Shown one piece after another: positions 26,827-35,985 of a stretch of 49,750 nucleotides of DNA; positions within the stretch are counted from its first letter, which is position 1; the number at the start of each line of letters is the position of its first letter. The notes beneath the pieces are model-generated. The model worked only from the letters and a program-made list of their open reading frames with translations. It did no database searches and was not told the origin of the DNA. Made by a program: the position numbers and the translations under genes. The DNA is from Lacticaseibacillus pantheris DSM 15945 = JCM 12539 = NBRC 106106 (GTDB lineage: Bacteria > Bacillota > Bacilli > Lactobacillales > Lactobacillaceae). The stretch spans positions 1-49,750 of the forward strand of contig NZ_BBAI01000017.1 of assembly GCF_001311175.1 (NCBI RefSeq). The letters run 5' to 3'.

Positions 26827-29214
26827 ATGCACCTGTATCAATTTGGCCGGATCAAAGCCGATCTGGCACCCAAAAGAATGAACTAACCCAACTAGGGTTC
26901 CCCACTAAGGAGCGTACGCTAAGTGACTTGGCCCGAGCCACGTTTGCGCTTTTTGAACCCCAAGCGCACGGTGACGCCGCAACACGGGAAGCCTGGGCAA
27001 ACCGCGCCGTCGATGACGACACAGACTTGGCGACCTGGCTTGCCACCGACCGCGACGTCATCAAGCGTGATAATTTCTACAACGTTGCGCTGCAATATCT
27101 AGCTTCCAGCCCCGCGTCGACTTTGATCAGCAGCACCCGCGCACGTTCATGAAGCAGACCGGATTGCCTTACCAAGACGCTGACATCAACAACCAGGACA
27201 AGTTTGTGTCCGCCGTCTACCTGTTGCTGAACACCAGGACGGTCAACGTGGTCACGCTCATTGACGCCCTCGCGGCAAAGGGGTTGTTGAACACACTGCC
27301 AGAACGGTTCACCTTCTTCAACGGCAAATCTTTGCCCACCTTTGATACCCACCAAATTATCCGCGAGGTCGTCTGGATCGAATCTGACCTTGATACCGAT
27401 GGTGACGGCCAGCGTGATATGTTGGAAGCGACCATCATTCGGCCCCGCGTAACTGACAAAGGTGTGCAGGTACCGGCATTATTTACCGCTAACCCTTACT
27501 TTCACGGGACTAACGACCAGGACGTCGAGGCCGCAACCCACGTGCCCGAACCCACGCTCCAGGTCAAAGCTGCGGGTACGCAACCGGCTGCCACTGACGC
27601 GGACTGGCACCCCGAGCAAGACCAACTGCCACACCGCGAAGTGACTGACACCACTAAAACCGCCAGCGTTTTCGGCGATGAACCCGGAATATACTCACTG
27701 AACGATTACTTCCTGGCTCGCGGCTTTGCCACCGTGTACTCAGCCGGAGTCGGAACGCGTGGGAGCGATGGCCTACGCTCAACCGGCGGCCTGATGAAAC
27801 TGCCAGCGCCGTCGCCATCATTGAATGGCTAGACGGCAATAGGCGGGCATTCACGACCCGTACCGGGCACACGGCCATCACCGCCTGGTGGTGTAACGGT
27901 AACGTTGCAATGACGGGTAAGTCTTACCTCGGGACGCTTGCCATCGCCGCTGCAACCAGCGGCGTGCCCGCCCTCAAAACCGTCATTTCAGAGGCGGCAA
28001 TCTCTAGCTGGTATGATTATTACCGCGAGCAGGGGCTGGTTGTGGCCCCCGGTGGCTTTCAGGGCGAGGACGCCGATGTCCTCGCGATTGATACCTACTC
28101 CCGCCAGCAGGCTCCCGGCGACGCCAACCGCGTGAAAGCAAAATGGGAGTCCCGCCTGAAGGACATTAGTCAGGCCCAGGACCGGCAACACGGCGACTAC
28201 ACCCCTTTTTGGGACGTACGCAATTATCGGCATAACGTGGCGCAAATCCAGTGCGACTTTGTCAGCGTTCACGGTCTCAACGACTGGAACGTCAAACCAC
28301 GCAACGTGGTGAAGTTACACGAAGCATTGCGGACCGTTGGCAGTTCCGTTCACCACAAGATGTTCTTTCACCAGGGCCAACACGTGTACCTAAACAATAT
28401 CCAGTCGCTCGACTTTGCGGACCAAATGAATCTATGGCTAAGTAATAAACTACTTGGCGTCGATAATGATGCGGTCAACGCGCTGCCCGATGTGGAAATT
28501 CAGGACAACGTCGAGGCCGCCAAGTGGGTGACAACACCCGACTTTGGGCACGGCACCGGCGTCACTAACCGGCAATTCCAGTTTGGGACGGACGAGCCTA
28601 CCGCTGAGTTCAAAGACGAGAGCACCGCTATCTTTAACGCGGAGCACGATACCAGCGACAGCTTTGAACGCCAAATTATCCAACCCGACTCCCCCTATTC
28701 CGCGGCACGCTTATGGTTGCCGCTCCTCCAAGCTGACCAGGACGTCGTGATTGAAGGAACGGGCACCCTACACTTACGCGTGCGTTCTGATGCGCCCACC
28801 GCAATTATTAGCGCACGGCTGGTGGACATAGGGAGTGCGTTCCGCCTGCAACCCACGGCCAGCATCGTCGCCCGTGGAAACTATCCCCTCGGGTTCGATT
28901 GGCAGTATGAAAATACGCTTGAATTTGCGCCCCAGAAGCAGCCGAACGCGGCGCAACTGATCAGCTTTAGCCATGCCAACCTGCAAAATCCAGTTGATGG
29001 CGCGACGGCCGTCACTGTGAACCCCGGTGAATGGGTGGACATGCAATTAACGTTGCAGCCAACGCGGTACCACCTACCCGCCGGCCGCCAGCTAGTACTG
29101 ATTGTTCACGGCGCGGATATGGCCCAGACGATTCGGCCAACAGCAACACCGACCATTACTGTGGACCTCAAGGCTAGTCACCTTGACCTACCGTTCCGAA
29201 ACGATCAGGACTAA
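26827..29214 (+). CDS. pepX: Xaa-Pro dipeptidyl-peptidase PepX (three frame breaks)
   Basis: About 796 residues after repair, the usual S15 length. The N-terminal helical domain is followed by the alpha/beta hydrolase with nucleophile Ser in G-K-S-Y-L-G-T (27919-27939), Asp in H-G-L-N-D-W-N and His in H-Q-G-Q-H-V-Y, then the C-terminal jelly-roll domain. Frames change at about 26870, 27102 and 27790; each needs one base. It releases Xaa-Pro dipeptides in the cytosol during casein or peptide use, a signature enzyme of lactic acid bacteria. It is a single-gene unit ending in a strong terminator shared with glnA. Confidence 0.94.
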
Positions 29215-29250
29215 GCACCGACATTCAACTACAGCAACTACAGCAACTAC

Positions 29251-29292
29251 GCAAAGAAGGCCCCGTGGGCTTAACCACGGAGCCTTCTTTGC
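29251..29292. terminator. Bidirectional terminator between pepX and glnA
   Basis: GCAAAGAAGG / CCTTCTTTGC with an extended CCGTGG/CCACGG upper stem. Both strands end in a T-containing arm. Just before it is a short tandem repeat, three copies of a 9-mer ending CAACTAC (29226-29250). Confidence 0.8.
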
Positions 29293-29339
29293 ATACGTGC
29301 CGGTCAGTCGCGACGTGTGACCACCGACTAACGCACTAT

Positions 29340-30678
29340 TTAGTATAATTCTAGGTACTGCTCACGTTCCCACTCACTGACCTGCTGACGGTAAGCGGCC
29401 CACTCAACGTTCTTGGAGTCGAGGAAACTGTGGTACAGGTGGTCACCCAGGGCACTTTGAACCACTTCGTCAGTTTCCAGGTACTTCAACGCGTTGTGCA
29501 ACGTGCTGGGCAAATCCTGAATGTGGTTAGCCAACCGTTCTGATTGAGCCATCCGGTAGATGTTACGGTCAACAGCTTCTTCGGGCTGTAACTTTTCCTC
29601 GATCCCGTCGAGGCCGGCTGTCAGCATCGCTGCAATCGACAGGTATGGGTTCGCCGATGGGTCCACACTGCGCATCTCCAGACGGGTTGAAACGCCGCGA
29701 CCAGATGGTACCCGAATGAGTGGTGACCGGTTCTTACCGGACCACGCAATGTATACGGGGGCCTCGAAGCCAGGCACCAGACGCTTGTATGAGTTAACGA
29801 TTGGGTTGTTAATTGCCGTCAATGCGCGGGCGTGATCCAGCAGACCAGCCAGGAAGTGCAAAGCCGTGGCGGACAACTGGTCCTCACCCTCGGCATCAAA
29901 GAAGGCATTATCCTTACCCTTAAATAGCGACATGTTCATGTGCATCCCGCTACCATTAATACCGTGCAGTGGCTTAGGCATAAACGTAGCGTACAGCCCG
30001 TGCTTACGGGCGATGGTCTTCACAACCAGCTTAAAGGTCTGAATGTTGTCGGCTGCTTCCAAAGCGTTGGCGTACTTAAAGTCCACCTCGTGCTGGCCCG
30101 GTGCGACCTCGTGGTGAGAGGCTTCAACTTCGAAGCCCATCTTTTCGAGTTCCAGCACGATGTCCCGACGCAATTTTCGCCCAGGTCGAGTGGTGCCAGG
30201 TCAAAGTAGGAGCCTTATCGTTCAGCGTGGTCGTTGGTCGGCCATTGTCGTCAAGTTTAAACAGGAAGAATTCTGGTTCCGGTCCAATGTTAAACGAACT
30301 GAAGCCATCCGCCTTCATCTTTTCAATGACACGGGCCAGGTTATTCCGGGGATCGCCAGCAAACGGCGTCCCGTCGGTCATATGTACCGAACAGATTAAC
30401 CGCGCGACTTTGCCATGCTCACTCCCCCACGGGAAGATCATCCAGGTGTCCAGGTCGGGGAACAGCAGCATGTCGCTTTCCTCAATCCGCACAAACCCAT
30501 CGATACTGGAGCCGTCCATCGTAATCTTGTTGTTCAACACTTTGTCTAACTGGCTAATCGGTACCTCCACGTTCTTGATGATCCCGTTAATATCGGTAAA
30601 CATGAGGCGTAAAAATTGAACGTTCTCCTGCTTGACAATATCGCGAATTTCGTCTGCGGTGTACTGTTTACGTGCCAT
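29340..30678 (-). CDS. glnA: Glutamine synthetase, type I-alpha (two frame breaks)
   Basis: 447 residues after repair. Beta-grasp domain with D-G-S-S-I-D-G-F, catalytic domain with E-P-E-F-F-L-F (metal-binding Glu) , [18 protein letters not shown] (ammonium/glutamate site) and [15 protein letters not shown]. Breaks at about 30212 and 30170 each lack one base; the short segment between them reads [11 protein letters not shown] as expected. No adenylylation tyrosine loop is evident, in line with the GSI-alpha form feedback-controlled through GlnR. It lies 18 bp after glnR. Confidence 0.95.
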
Positions 30679-30696
30679 TGATTAAATTCTTCCTTC

Positions 30697-31050
30697 CTAG
30701 TTAAACCCTTGTCCGTACGGGCCCCTGCCCGCCTGCGTAAATCCAGATTGGTTCAGTATGTCATCCTGCAACATCTTCCGCGCGTCCGAATCGCTCGTCT
30801 GCCGGGCCTTCACTTCACGCATACGCCGAATCTCGCCCAGGCTCAAGCCAGACTTGCGCTGCTGCACAATACTCAACAGTACGTCCACGTCCGTTAATGA
30901 GAACATCCGGTGGTTACCAGCATTTCTAGACGGATGAACAAACCCCTGCGTCTCATAATAGCGGATTTGCCGTGCGGTTAACGTTGTTAGATCCATAACT
31001 GTACCAATAGGCAGAACGGCCCGCCGCCGCAAAATCTCTGAATTGGCCAT
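30697..31050 (-). CDS. glnR: Nitrogen repressor GlnR (MerR family)
   Basis: 117 residues from ATG 31050; GGGGGA lies six bases upstream. N-terminal MerR helix-turn-helix with T-A-R-Q-I-R-Y-Y-E-T-Q-G-F and N-H-R-M-F-S; the C-terminal tail carries the Q-S-G-F-T-Q-A-G-R-G region that contacts feedback-inhibited glutamine synthetase. It represses glnRA and ammonium-uptake genes when glutamine is plentiful. A consensus GlnR operator lies upstream, so it is autoregulated. Confidence 0.96.
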   Translation of the reverse strand: MANSEILRRRAVLPIGTVMDLTTLTARQIRYYETQGFVHPSRNAGNHRMFSLTDVDVLLSIVQQRKSGLSLGEIRRMREVKARQTSDSDARKMLQDDILNQSGFTQAGRGPYGQGFN

Positions 31051-31067
31051 GACCATTCCCCCTTCAA

Positions 31068-31127
31068 TGTTGTTAAGTATAAACCACTCACCACGGGGGT
31101 CAACCGTTTTTGTTAGAAAACCTAACA
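31068..31127 (-). promoter_or_regulatory. GlnR operator and glnRA promoter
   Basis: 31111-31127 is a perfect TGTTA-N7-TAACA, matching the GlnR/TnrA site TGTNA-N7-TNACA. Downstream on the minus strand come TTGACC and TATACT separated by 16 bp, so the operator lies immediately upstream of the -35. Confidence 0.9.
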
Positions 31128-31154
31128 TGCAACGCTTTTTAGCAAATTGACGTT

Positions 31155-32088
31155 TTACCGGTCCAGACCATTAACAAAATTTTGTGCGCGCATCAGCATT
31201 TGGTTGTACGTTGCGGGCTGTTCGACCAGGTCATACCAGGAAGGTGACATCTGGTTGCGCAAGTACGTTAACTGGCGTTTGGCGTACCGTCGCGAATTAC
31301 GTTGTATGAGTCCGATTGCAGTTGACAAATCGTACTCCCCAGCAAAGTACGGTATGAGCTCCTTGTACCCAATCGCCGCCAAGGCCTGATTATGTGTCCC
31401 GAATTGCTTAGTAATGCTTTGCACCTCGTCAACCAGCCCAGAGGCAACCATCTGTTCAACCCGTTCGTTAATGCGTTGATAGAGCAGCTCCCTGGTAGTT
31501 GTTAGCCCCAAAACCAGGGTGTCGTACTGCGGTACCGGCGCGGGTTGCGCGGAAAAAAAAGGGTCCCCGTTTGTTCAATTACCTCGAGGGCACGGACGGT
31601 ACGTCTCACGTTCGCGACCGGAATCTTTGCCGCCGCGGCAGAATCCCTCTTTGCCAGCTCGTCCCATATGGCACGATTTCCGTATTCGTCCGCGAACTTC
31701 TGCCAACGCACCCGTTCCGGGCTCACACCATCAGTTCCTAGTGGCAGACCTAATCGCAGTGCATTTAGGTAAAAGCCGGTACCGCCCACCAAAATTGGCA
31801 CTAATCCACGCCCCGAAATGTCCTGAATAGCCGCTCCCGCTAATTCGATAAACCGTGCCACGGAATACGGCTCCCCGGGATCAAGAATATCAATTAAATG
31901 GTGGGGAACGGCCGCGAGCTCCTTCGCTGTGGGCTTTGCGGTACCGATATCCATCCCCCGGTAAACCTGGAACGCGTCCGCATTGATGATCTCTCCGCCC
32001 AGTGTCTGCGCCAGCCGAATCCCCGTGCGGTCTTACCCACGGCGGTTGGACCAGCCACCATAATAATTTTTGGTTTGAAAGCGTTCAT
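31155..32088 (-). CDS. miaA: tRNA dimethylallyltransferase MiaA (two frame breaks)
   Basis: About 311 residues after repair. The P-loop G-P-T-A-V-G-K-T is at residues 13-20 from ATG 32088; one base is missing directly after it (about 32030), then I-N-A-D-A-F-Q-V-Y-R-G-M-D-I-G-T-A-K-P and H-H-L-I-D-I-L-D-P follow. At 31553-31560 an eight-base T run (sense strand) shifts frame again before the C-terminal half with Q-A-L-A-A-I-G-Y-K-E. It adds isopentenyl to A37 of tRNAs reading U-starting codons. Downstream of glnR but separated by the GlnR-site region in the direction of transcription, so not co-regulated. Confidence 0.93.
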
Positions 32089-32157
32089 ATTATCCCCTAT
32101 ATGAATTATAATAAGAAATGTAAGTATATTGCACCCCACTATAAGGAGGTAGTAACT

Positions 32158-32337
32158 ATGGCCCACAAATTCGCAAAAGGCTTCTTGACTGGGGTACTGG
32201 CAGCAGCCGGTGCCGTTGCCGGTAGTGTCTATGCATTTAAGAAGACCTACGTTGACCCTGTCGAAGACAAGGCAGAAGAAATTAACACGAACCGCCGGCG
32301 TGCAATTCGCAAGTCGCGCGGCGCTCACCAAGGCTAA
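32158..32337 (+). CDS. DUF3042 family small protein
   Basis: 59 residues with AAGGAGG nine bases before ATG 32158. Pattern: basic start, G-F-L-T-G-V-L-A-A-A-G-A-V-A-G-S-V-Y-A-F-K-K (one membrane-prone helix), then a charged tail ending R-R-R-A-I-R-K-S-R-G-A-H-Q-G. This tail is the hallmark of DUF3042, found in Lactobacillales beside miaA/glnR. Function unknown; probably membrane-associated. It is divergent from miaA. Confidence 0.88.
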   Translation: MAHKFAKGFLTGVLAAAGAVAGSVYAFKKTYVDPVEDKAEEINTNRRRAIRKSRGAHQG

Positions 32338-32364
32338 TTGCCGCGATGAATCACGCACCAACCT

Positions 32365-32408
32365 AACGCCGTTGCACCAACCCATCACGCTGGTGCAACG
32401 GCGTTTTT
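32365..32408 (+). terminator. Terminator of the DUF3042 gene
   Basis: Perfect 15-bp inverted repeat (32365-32379 with 32391-32405) with an 11-nt loop, followed by T. Confidence 0.9.
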
Positions 32409-32430
32409 CTGCAGACCACCCAACAACGTG

Positions 32431-32478
32431 AAAAGCACCCGCCAAACCCGCTAGCGGTATCTTTGGTGAGTGCTTTTA
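32431..32478 (-). terminator. Terminator of the rhomboid-yqgQ-glcK-rhodanese unit
   Basis: Minus strand AAAAGCAC and GTGCTTTT flank a long stem (with CCAAA/TTTGG and CCGC/GCGG parts) around TAGC. Confidence 0.8.
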
Positions 32479-32525
32479 CTTGCGGTCACATGGCGCAACG
32501 GTCCGCTGACCGTCGCCGTTAACTG

Positions 32526-32948
32526 CTAATACTTATTCTTTTTAGTTTTACCAGACCAGTCGGCATAACCCTTCTTCAGCCAGTAGACCTGTGTAAAGCC
32601 GGCCTTCTTAAGCATCTGAGCCGCCCGGATGGACATGGACCCGGTGGTATCGTAAAGATACACGGGTAGGTCTTGCCGCAGACCGGTCATCCGGTCCTTA
32701 AACTGGGTGAGAGGCATGCTACGTGCGCCCAGGATGTGTCCGCCATTGAAGTCGTTGGTTTCACGGAGGTCAATAATCTGTGCCTTACGCATGTTTTGCT
32801 CAAACTCATCGGCGTTAATTTCACCACCGACGCTCCGTAGGCGCCGCGTAACGACGTACTTGTAAAACCAGTTGGCCGCCCAGAAAATCAGGACAATTCC
32901 AACAGCAATGACGACTGAATTAATAATCGATAATCCTTTGGCAAACAT
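32526..32948 (-). CDS. Membrane-anchored rhodanese-like protein, no catalytic Cys
   Basis: 140 residues. One N-terminal membrane helix (V-V-I-A-V-G-I-V-L-I-F-W-A-A, 12-27), then a rhodanese fold: I-D-L-R-E-T-N-D-F-N-G-G-H-I-L-G-A-R-S-M-P-L, and the active-site loop V-Y-L-Y-D-T-T-G-S-M-S where active rhodaneses have Cys in place of this Asp. So it is unlikely to transfer sulfur and is more likely a binding or scaffold domain. It follows glcK by 30 bp, the common lactobacillus order. Confidence 0.9.
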   Translation of the reverse strand: MFAKGLSIINSVVIAVGIVLIFWAANWFYKYVVTRRLRSVGGEINADEFEQNMRKAQIIDLRETNDFNGGHILGARSMPLTQFKDRMTGLRQDLPVYLYDTTGSMSIRAAQMLKKAGFTQVYWLKKGYADWSGKTKKNKY

Positions 32949-32978
32949 AGCCAGACTCTCCTTTACAACTCCATGAGG

Positions 32979-33938
32979 TTAATTTAGGGCAAGACGTGCG
33001 GCACCAAGAACGCCGGCACCATTGCCAAGCGTTGCCAACCGTACTTCGGTCGTTTCGCGCACGTTCGTGAACGCAAATTGCTTGAAGTACTTTTCAACTT
33101 GGCTACGCAGGAACTCGCCGGCCGCACTCACACCGCCACCGATGACAACGTAACGCGGGTTCATCGTGTTCCCGACGTTAGCCAACGCTAGGCCCAGGAA
33201 GTAACTTACGCGGTCAACCACTTTGATTGCCAACGGGTCACCATTCTTGGCGGCGTCAAAGACGATTTTGGACGAAATTTCGTCGCCATCGTCCAACGTC
33301 TTCTTGATGGACGAATTACCGGAGTATTCCTCGGCCATTTCACGCGCTACCCGTACGACACCAGTTGCGCTTGCGACCGTTTCCAGACAACCGTGGTTTC
33401 CACAAGTACAAAGGTACCCATGTGGGTCGACACAAACGTGGCCAATTTCACCAGCCGAGCCGGCAACACCGTGTAACAACCGACCATCGGCAATCACACC
33501 ACCACCGACACCGGTACCCAGCGTCACGAACACAACGTCCGGTTCGTTTTCGCCGGCACCGCGCCAACGTTCGCCCAAAGCAGCGACATTGGCGTCGTTA
33601 TCAATCGTGAGGGCCAGGTGTGTGCCCGCTTCAATATCAGCCTTAACGTTCTGCGTGGTCTTCCAATTGAGGTTGTAGGCACCAGTAACGGTACCGGCCT
33701 TCACGTCCACGGAACCGGGTGAACCCATACCAATGCCCTCAAAGTCTTCAGGCTTCATCTGGTAGAGCGAGATGTGCTCGTTGATACTGTCAATGATGTC
33801 AGGGACAATGTGGGCCCCTTCGTCCAAAACGTTGGTGTCAATGCTCCACCGCTGCTGAATCTCACCGTCAGCGGTAGTGATTGCAAACTTAGTCGTGGTC
33901 CCCCCGAGGTCCACACCAATCAATTTCTGGTCAGTCAT
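32979..33938 (-). CDS. glcK: ROK-family glucokinase
   Basis: 319 residues from ATG 33938, which has CGGAGG ten bases upstream. N-terminal phosphate-binding G-V-D-L-G-G-T-T-T-K; ROK zinc site with E-I-G-H and C-x-C-G-x2-G-C-L-E. It phosphorylates glucose taken up without the PTS. As read, yqgQ runs in frame into this gene, but the separate RBS and family length indicate two genes. Confidence 0.95.
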   Translation of the reverse strand: MTDQKLIGVDLGGTTTKFAITTADGEIQQRWSIDTNVLDEGAHIVPDIIDSINEHISLYQMKPEDFEGIGMGSPGSVDVKAGTVTGAYNLNWKTTQNVKADIEAGTHLALTIDNDANVAALGERWRGAGENEPDVVFVTLGTGVGGGVIADGRLLHGVAGSAGEIGHVCVDPHGYLCTCGNHGCLETVASATGVVRVAREMAEEYSGNSSIKKTLDDGDEISSKIVFDAAKNGDPLAIKVVDRVSYFLGLALANVGNTMNPRYVVIGGGVSAAGEFLRSQVEKYFKQFAFTNVRETTEVRLATLGNGAGVLGAARLALN

Positions 33939-34178
33939 TACTTTGTTCCTCCGAATGTGTTTTTTTTGCTGTAATTTGAGCGGATGACGCTGCTCTTCTT
34001 CATGCTCGTGGTTCAAAATTATTTTGGCGGTGGCGTAGGTTTTACGGTCAATCAGCCCCGACTTTGCCAGCCGGTCTAATTCGATTGCCGCCAGCTCCAT
34101 GTCATACAAGCGCTTGCCGACGTGAATGTAGGTGCCAAACTGTTTAAGCAACTTCAGAACGTCATTATAGGTCTTCAT
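33936..34178 (-). CDS. yqgQ: YqgQ (DUF910) small protein, stop codon apparently shifted
   Basis: About 75-80 residues from ATG 34178, with GAGG eight bases upstream and overlapping the rhomboid stop. M-K-T-Y-N-D-V-L-K-L-L-K-Q-F-G-T-Y-I-H-V-G-K-R-L-Y-D-M-E is the DUF910 hallmark, a three-helix protein of unknown role that almost always precedes glcK. The T run of eight at 33960-33967 puts it in frame with glcK; with seven, it would end at TAA overlapping the glcK ATG (TAATG), the arrangement expected. Confidence 0.85.
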
Positions 34179-34870
34179 CACAATATCCTCGACCCGTCGA
34201 TTAAGAACATGGCTACGGGTACGACCACCAAAAGTACGCCCATCAGCACACGCTTGGCGGGTGCAATCGTACCAACTCGCGGAGATCCAACGGCCCCAGC
34301 AATCAGGAAACCACCAATGAGTCCCGCAATGTGACCGGCAATATCAATGGTCGGTTGGGTAAGGTCAAACACCAAGTTAATGACCACAATAATGACAAAC
34401 TGCCGCACGGCCGCGTTGATGGCCGGATTGTGGCGGAAGTTGTCTCCCAGCATGAGAAATGCACCCAACAACCCAAACAGCGATGTGGACGCGCCCGCAC
34501 CTACGGTATTGGCCCCATCAAAAATCATGCCACCAATATTACCAACAATGCCACTAATAAGATAAATTGTTAGAAAGCGCCAGTGCCCAAAGACGGTTTC
34601 CGTCATTCGGCCTAGCCACCATAACGACATCATGTTCACCAGTAAGTGCACAATGCCGATATGCAGAAAAATAGGGGTGACGAGTCGCCACCACTGGTCA
34701 AAGAGGACGATATAAGGATTGAACCGGGCACCCAAAGTGACGAGCACCTTAGTTGAAGTGCTGCCACCCATTGTGGTCTCCAGTACAAACATCCCAATCG
34801 TGATGACCAATAAGGTGTACGTTACGAACGGTTGATTTCGCCACGCACCGTTAAAACGGGAATTTCGCAT
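34178..34870 (-). CDS. gluP: Rhomboid intramembrane serine protease (GluP type)
   Basis: 230 residues from ATG 34870, with GGGGG upstream. Six to seven membrane helices; catalytic Ser in G-A-S-T-S-L-F-G-L-L-G-A and His in A-G-H-I-A-G-L-I-G-G; the W-W-R-L-V-T-P-I-F-L-H and N-M-x-S-L-W segments belong to the L1 region and helix 2. It cuts membrane proteins within the bilayer. First gene of a gluP-yqgQ-glcK unit with overlapping or touching ends. Confidence 0.94.
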   Translation of the reverse strand: MRNSRFNGAWRNQPFVTYTLLVITIGMFVLETTMGGSTSTKVLVTLGARFNPYIVLFDQWWRLVTPIFLHIGIVHLLVNMMSLWWLGRMTETVFGHWRFLTIYLISGIVGNIGGMIFDGANTVGAGASTSLFGLLGAFLMLGDNFRHNPAINAAVRQFVIIVVINLVFDLTQPTIDIAGHIAGLIGGFLIAGAVGSPRVGTIAPAKRVLMGVLLVVVPVAMFLIDGSRIL

Positions 34871-34984
34871 TGCTGCCCCCTTCCGCACTAGCCGTGCAAG
34901 CAACTCTTACAATTCTACCAATTTATTGAGCGCTTTCCAAGCACGTCACGGCAAAAAAATCTATGGCGTCGCATTTACGCAAAA

Positions 34985-35400
34985 AAATTTGGTCGTCGCA
35001 GCAGCGTTGGCCGGGTTGGTGAGCTCCGGCTTACGTGCCCTACGCCGTAGGTTGCTACGGTGGTGGCTGACGGCAGCGTTGGCCGAACCGGTGAGCTGCG
35101 GCTTTCGTGGGGCGCTCCATGGTAAGCCACTGCTAGGGCGAAGGCTCCAACCCGCCAAGTGCGGGCGTGTTTCCGCCGCGATTTCAAGCCTGCCCGGAAA
35201 ACCACCGGTCAGTCTCGAAATTCGTCGCGCCGTACGTCACTCCGTTCCTACGGCGGTGCCCCCTGGCAGTGGTTACCATTCCGACCCCACACGCCTACGC
35301 CCATCGGTCCGACCGACGCGGCCTTACGCTACTGTGATAACTACGTCTCCGTGCACGACGCCTCCGTCCCAAAGGTCACCCGCGGGTTCGCGAAATTTCG
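34985..35400 (-). repeat. R2 repeat, copy B (inverted relative to A2)
   Basis: Its two ends match the two ends of A2 in reverse complement (35339-35388 and 35027-35058). It also has an internal direct repeat with a 72-bp period: 35001-35032 and 35073-35104, both opening GCAGCGTTGGCCG. It holds no supported gene. It lies upstream of the rhomboid gene, so it would be transcribed only if that operon's promoter lies beyond it. Confidence 0.8.
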
Positions 35401-35584
35401 TGGACCTAATTTATAGAACTATGATCCAATTCTATGATCCACTGCCGATAAGTTACCCGACCGAACTGGTACAGGTATAGACTCAACTAGTAGTGCGAAT
35501 ATACACTCCGGGTGCGTTTGTTACTGTTCCACCATTTGAATTGGTGCTGTGAGCTAGCACGTAAACTTAACGGTGAACATCTAC

Positions 35585-35935
35585 GTTGGTCGTACTGGCG
35601 TGGTGGCGGAGGTTGAGCGGCTGGTCCCCGCGACGGCTGCAGGCCCGTAGTTCTGTTAGAGTTACTGCCAGTTGGTGCGTTAGCACTTACTGGCAGTTAT
35701 GACTTACAGAATCAAATTGGCTAGACCGAGCGGGTTTTGCTCGGGCTACGGCAATTCGCGGTAGCCCGGAACGGGCGTGAGCGTGAGGCACGTAGCCGGT
35801 CGCGGTGACCAGCCGCTCAACCTCCGCCACCACGCCAGTACGACCAGCCAATATCAACAGTCCACAAAGTCGTAGCACGCCACGGCACCCCACCGGCCAT
35901 AACCGCCACTAGGGTCACCTGATTAAACGCAAATA
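35585..35935. repeat. R2 repeat, copy C (39-bp terminal inverted repeat, nested hairpins)
   Basis: 35588-35626 and 35807-35845 are exact 39-bp reverse complements, with weaker pairing continuing inward. Between them lie hairpins 35664-35697 (a 9-bp stem with an inner GTGC/GCAC), 35726-35744 (CCGAGC/GCTCGG) and 35743-35767 (GGGCTAC/GTAGCCC). The right end also matches fragment A1. There is no transposase, and no reading frame longer than a shadow. Confidence 0.8.
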
Positions 35936-35985
35936 TCGGCCCCTACCCGTCGTCTTGACGTGCATGACCGATATTGTGTAGTTGT

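Noticed and set aside
34926..35480. 184-residue reading frame across R2 copy B
   Set aside because: Unusual Arg/Pro composition, no RBS, and the homologous copy A has stops in that frame.
14426..35935. R2 as an insertion sequence
   Set aside because: No transposase-like protein in any frame. A non-autonomous MITE remains possible but no target duplication was found by eye.
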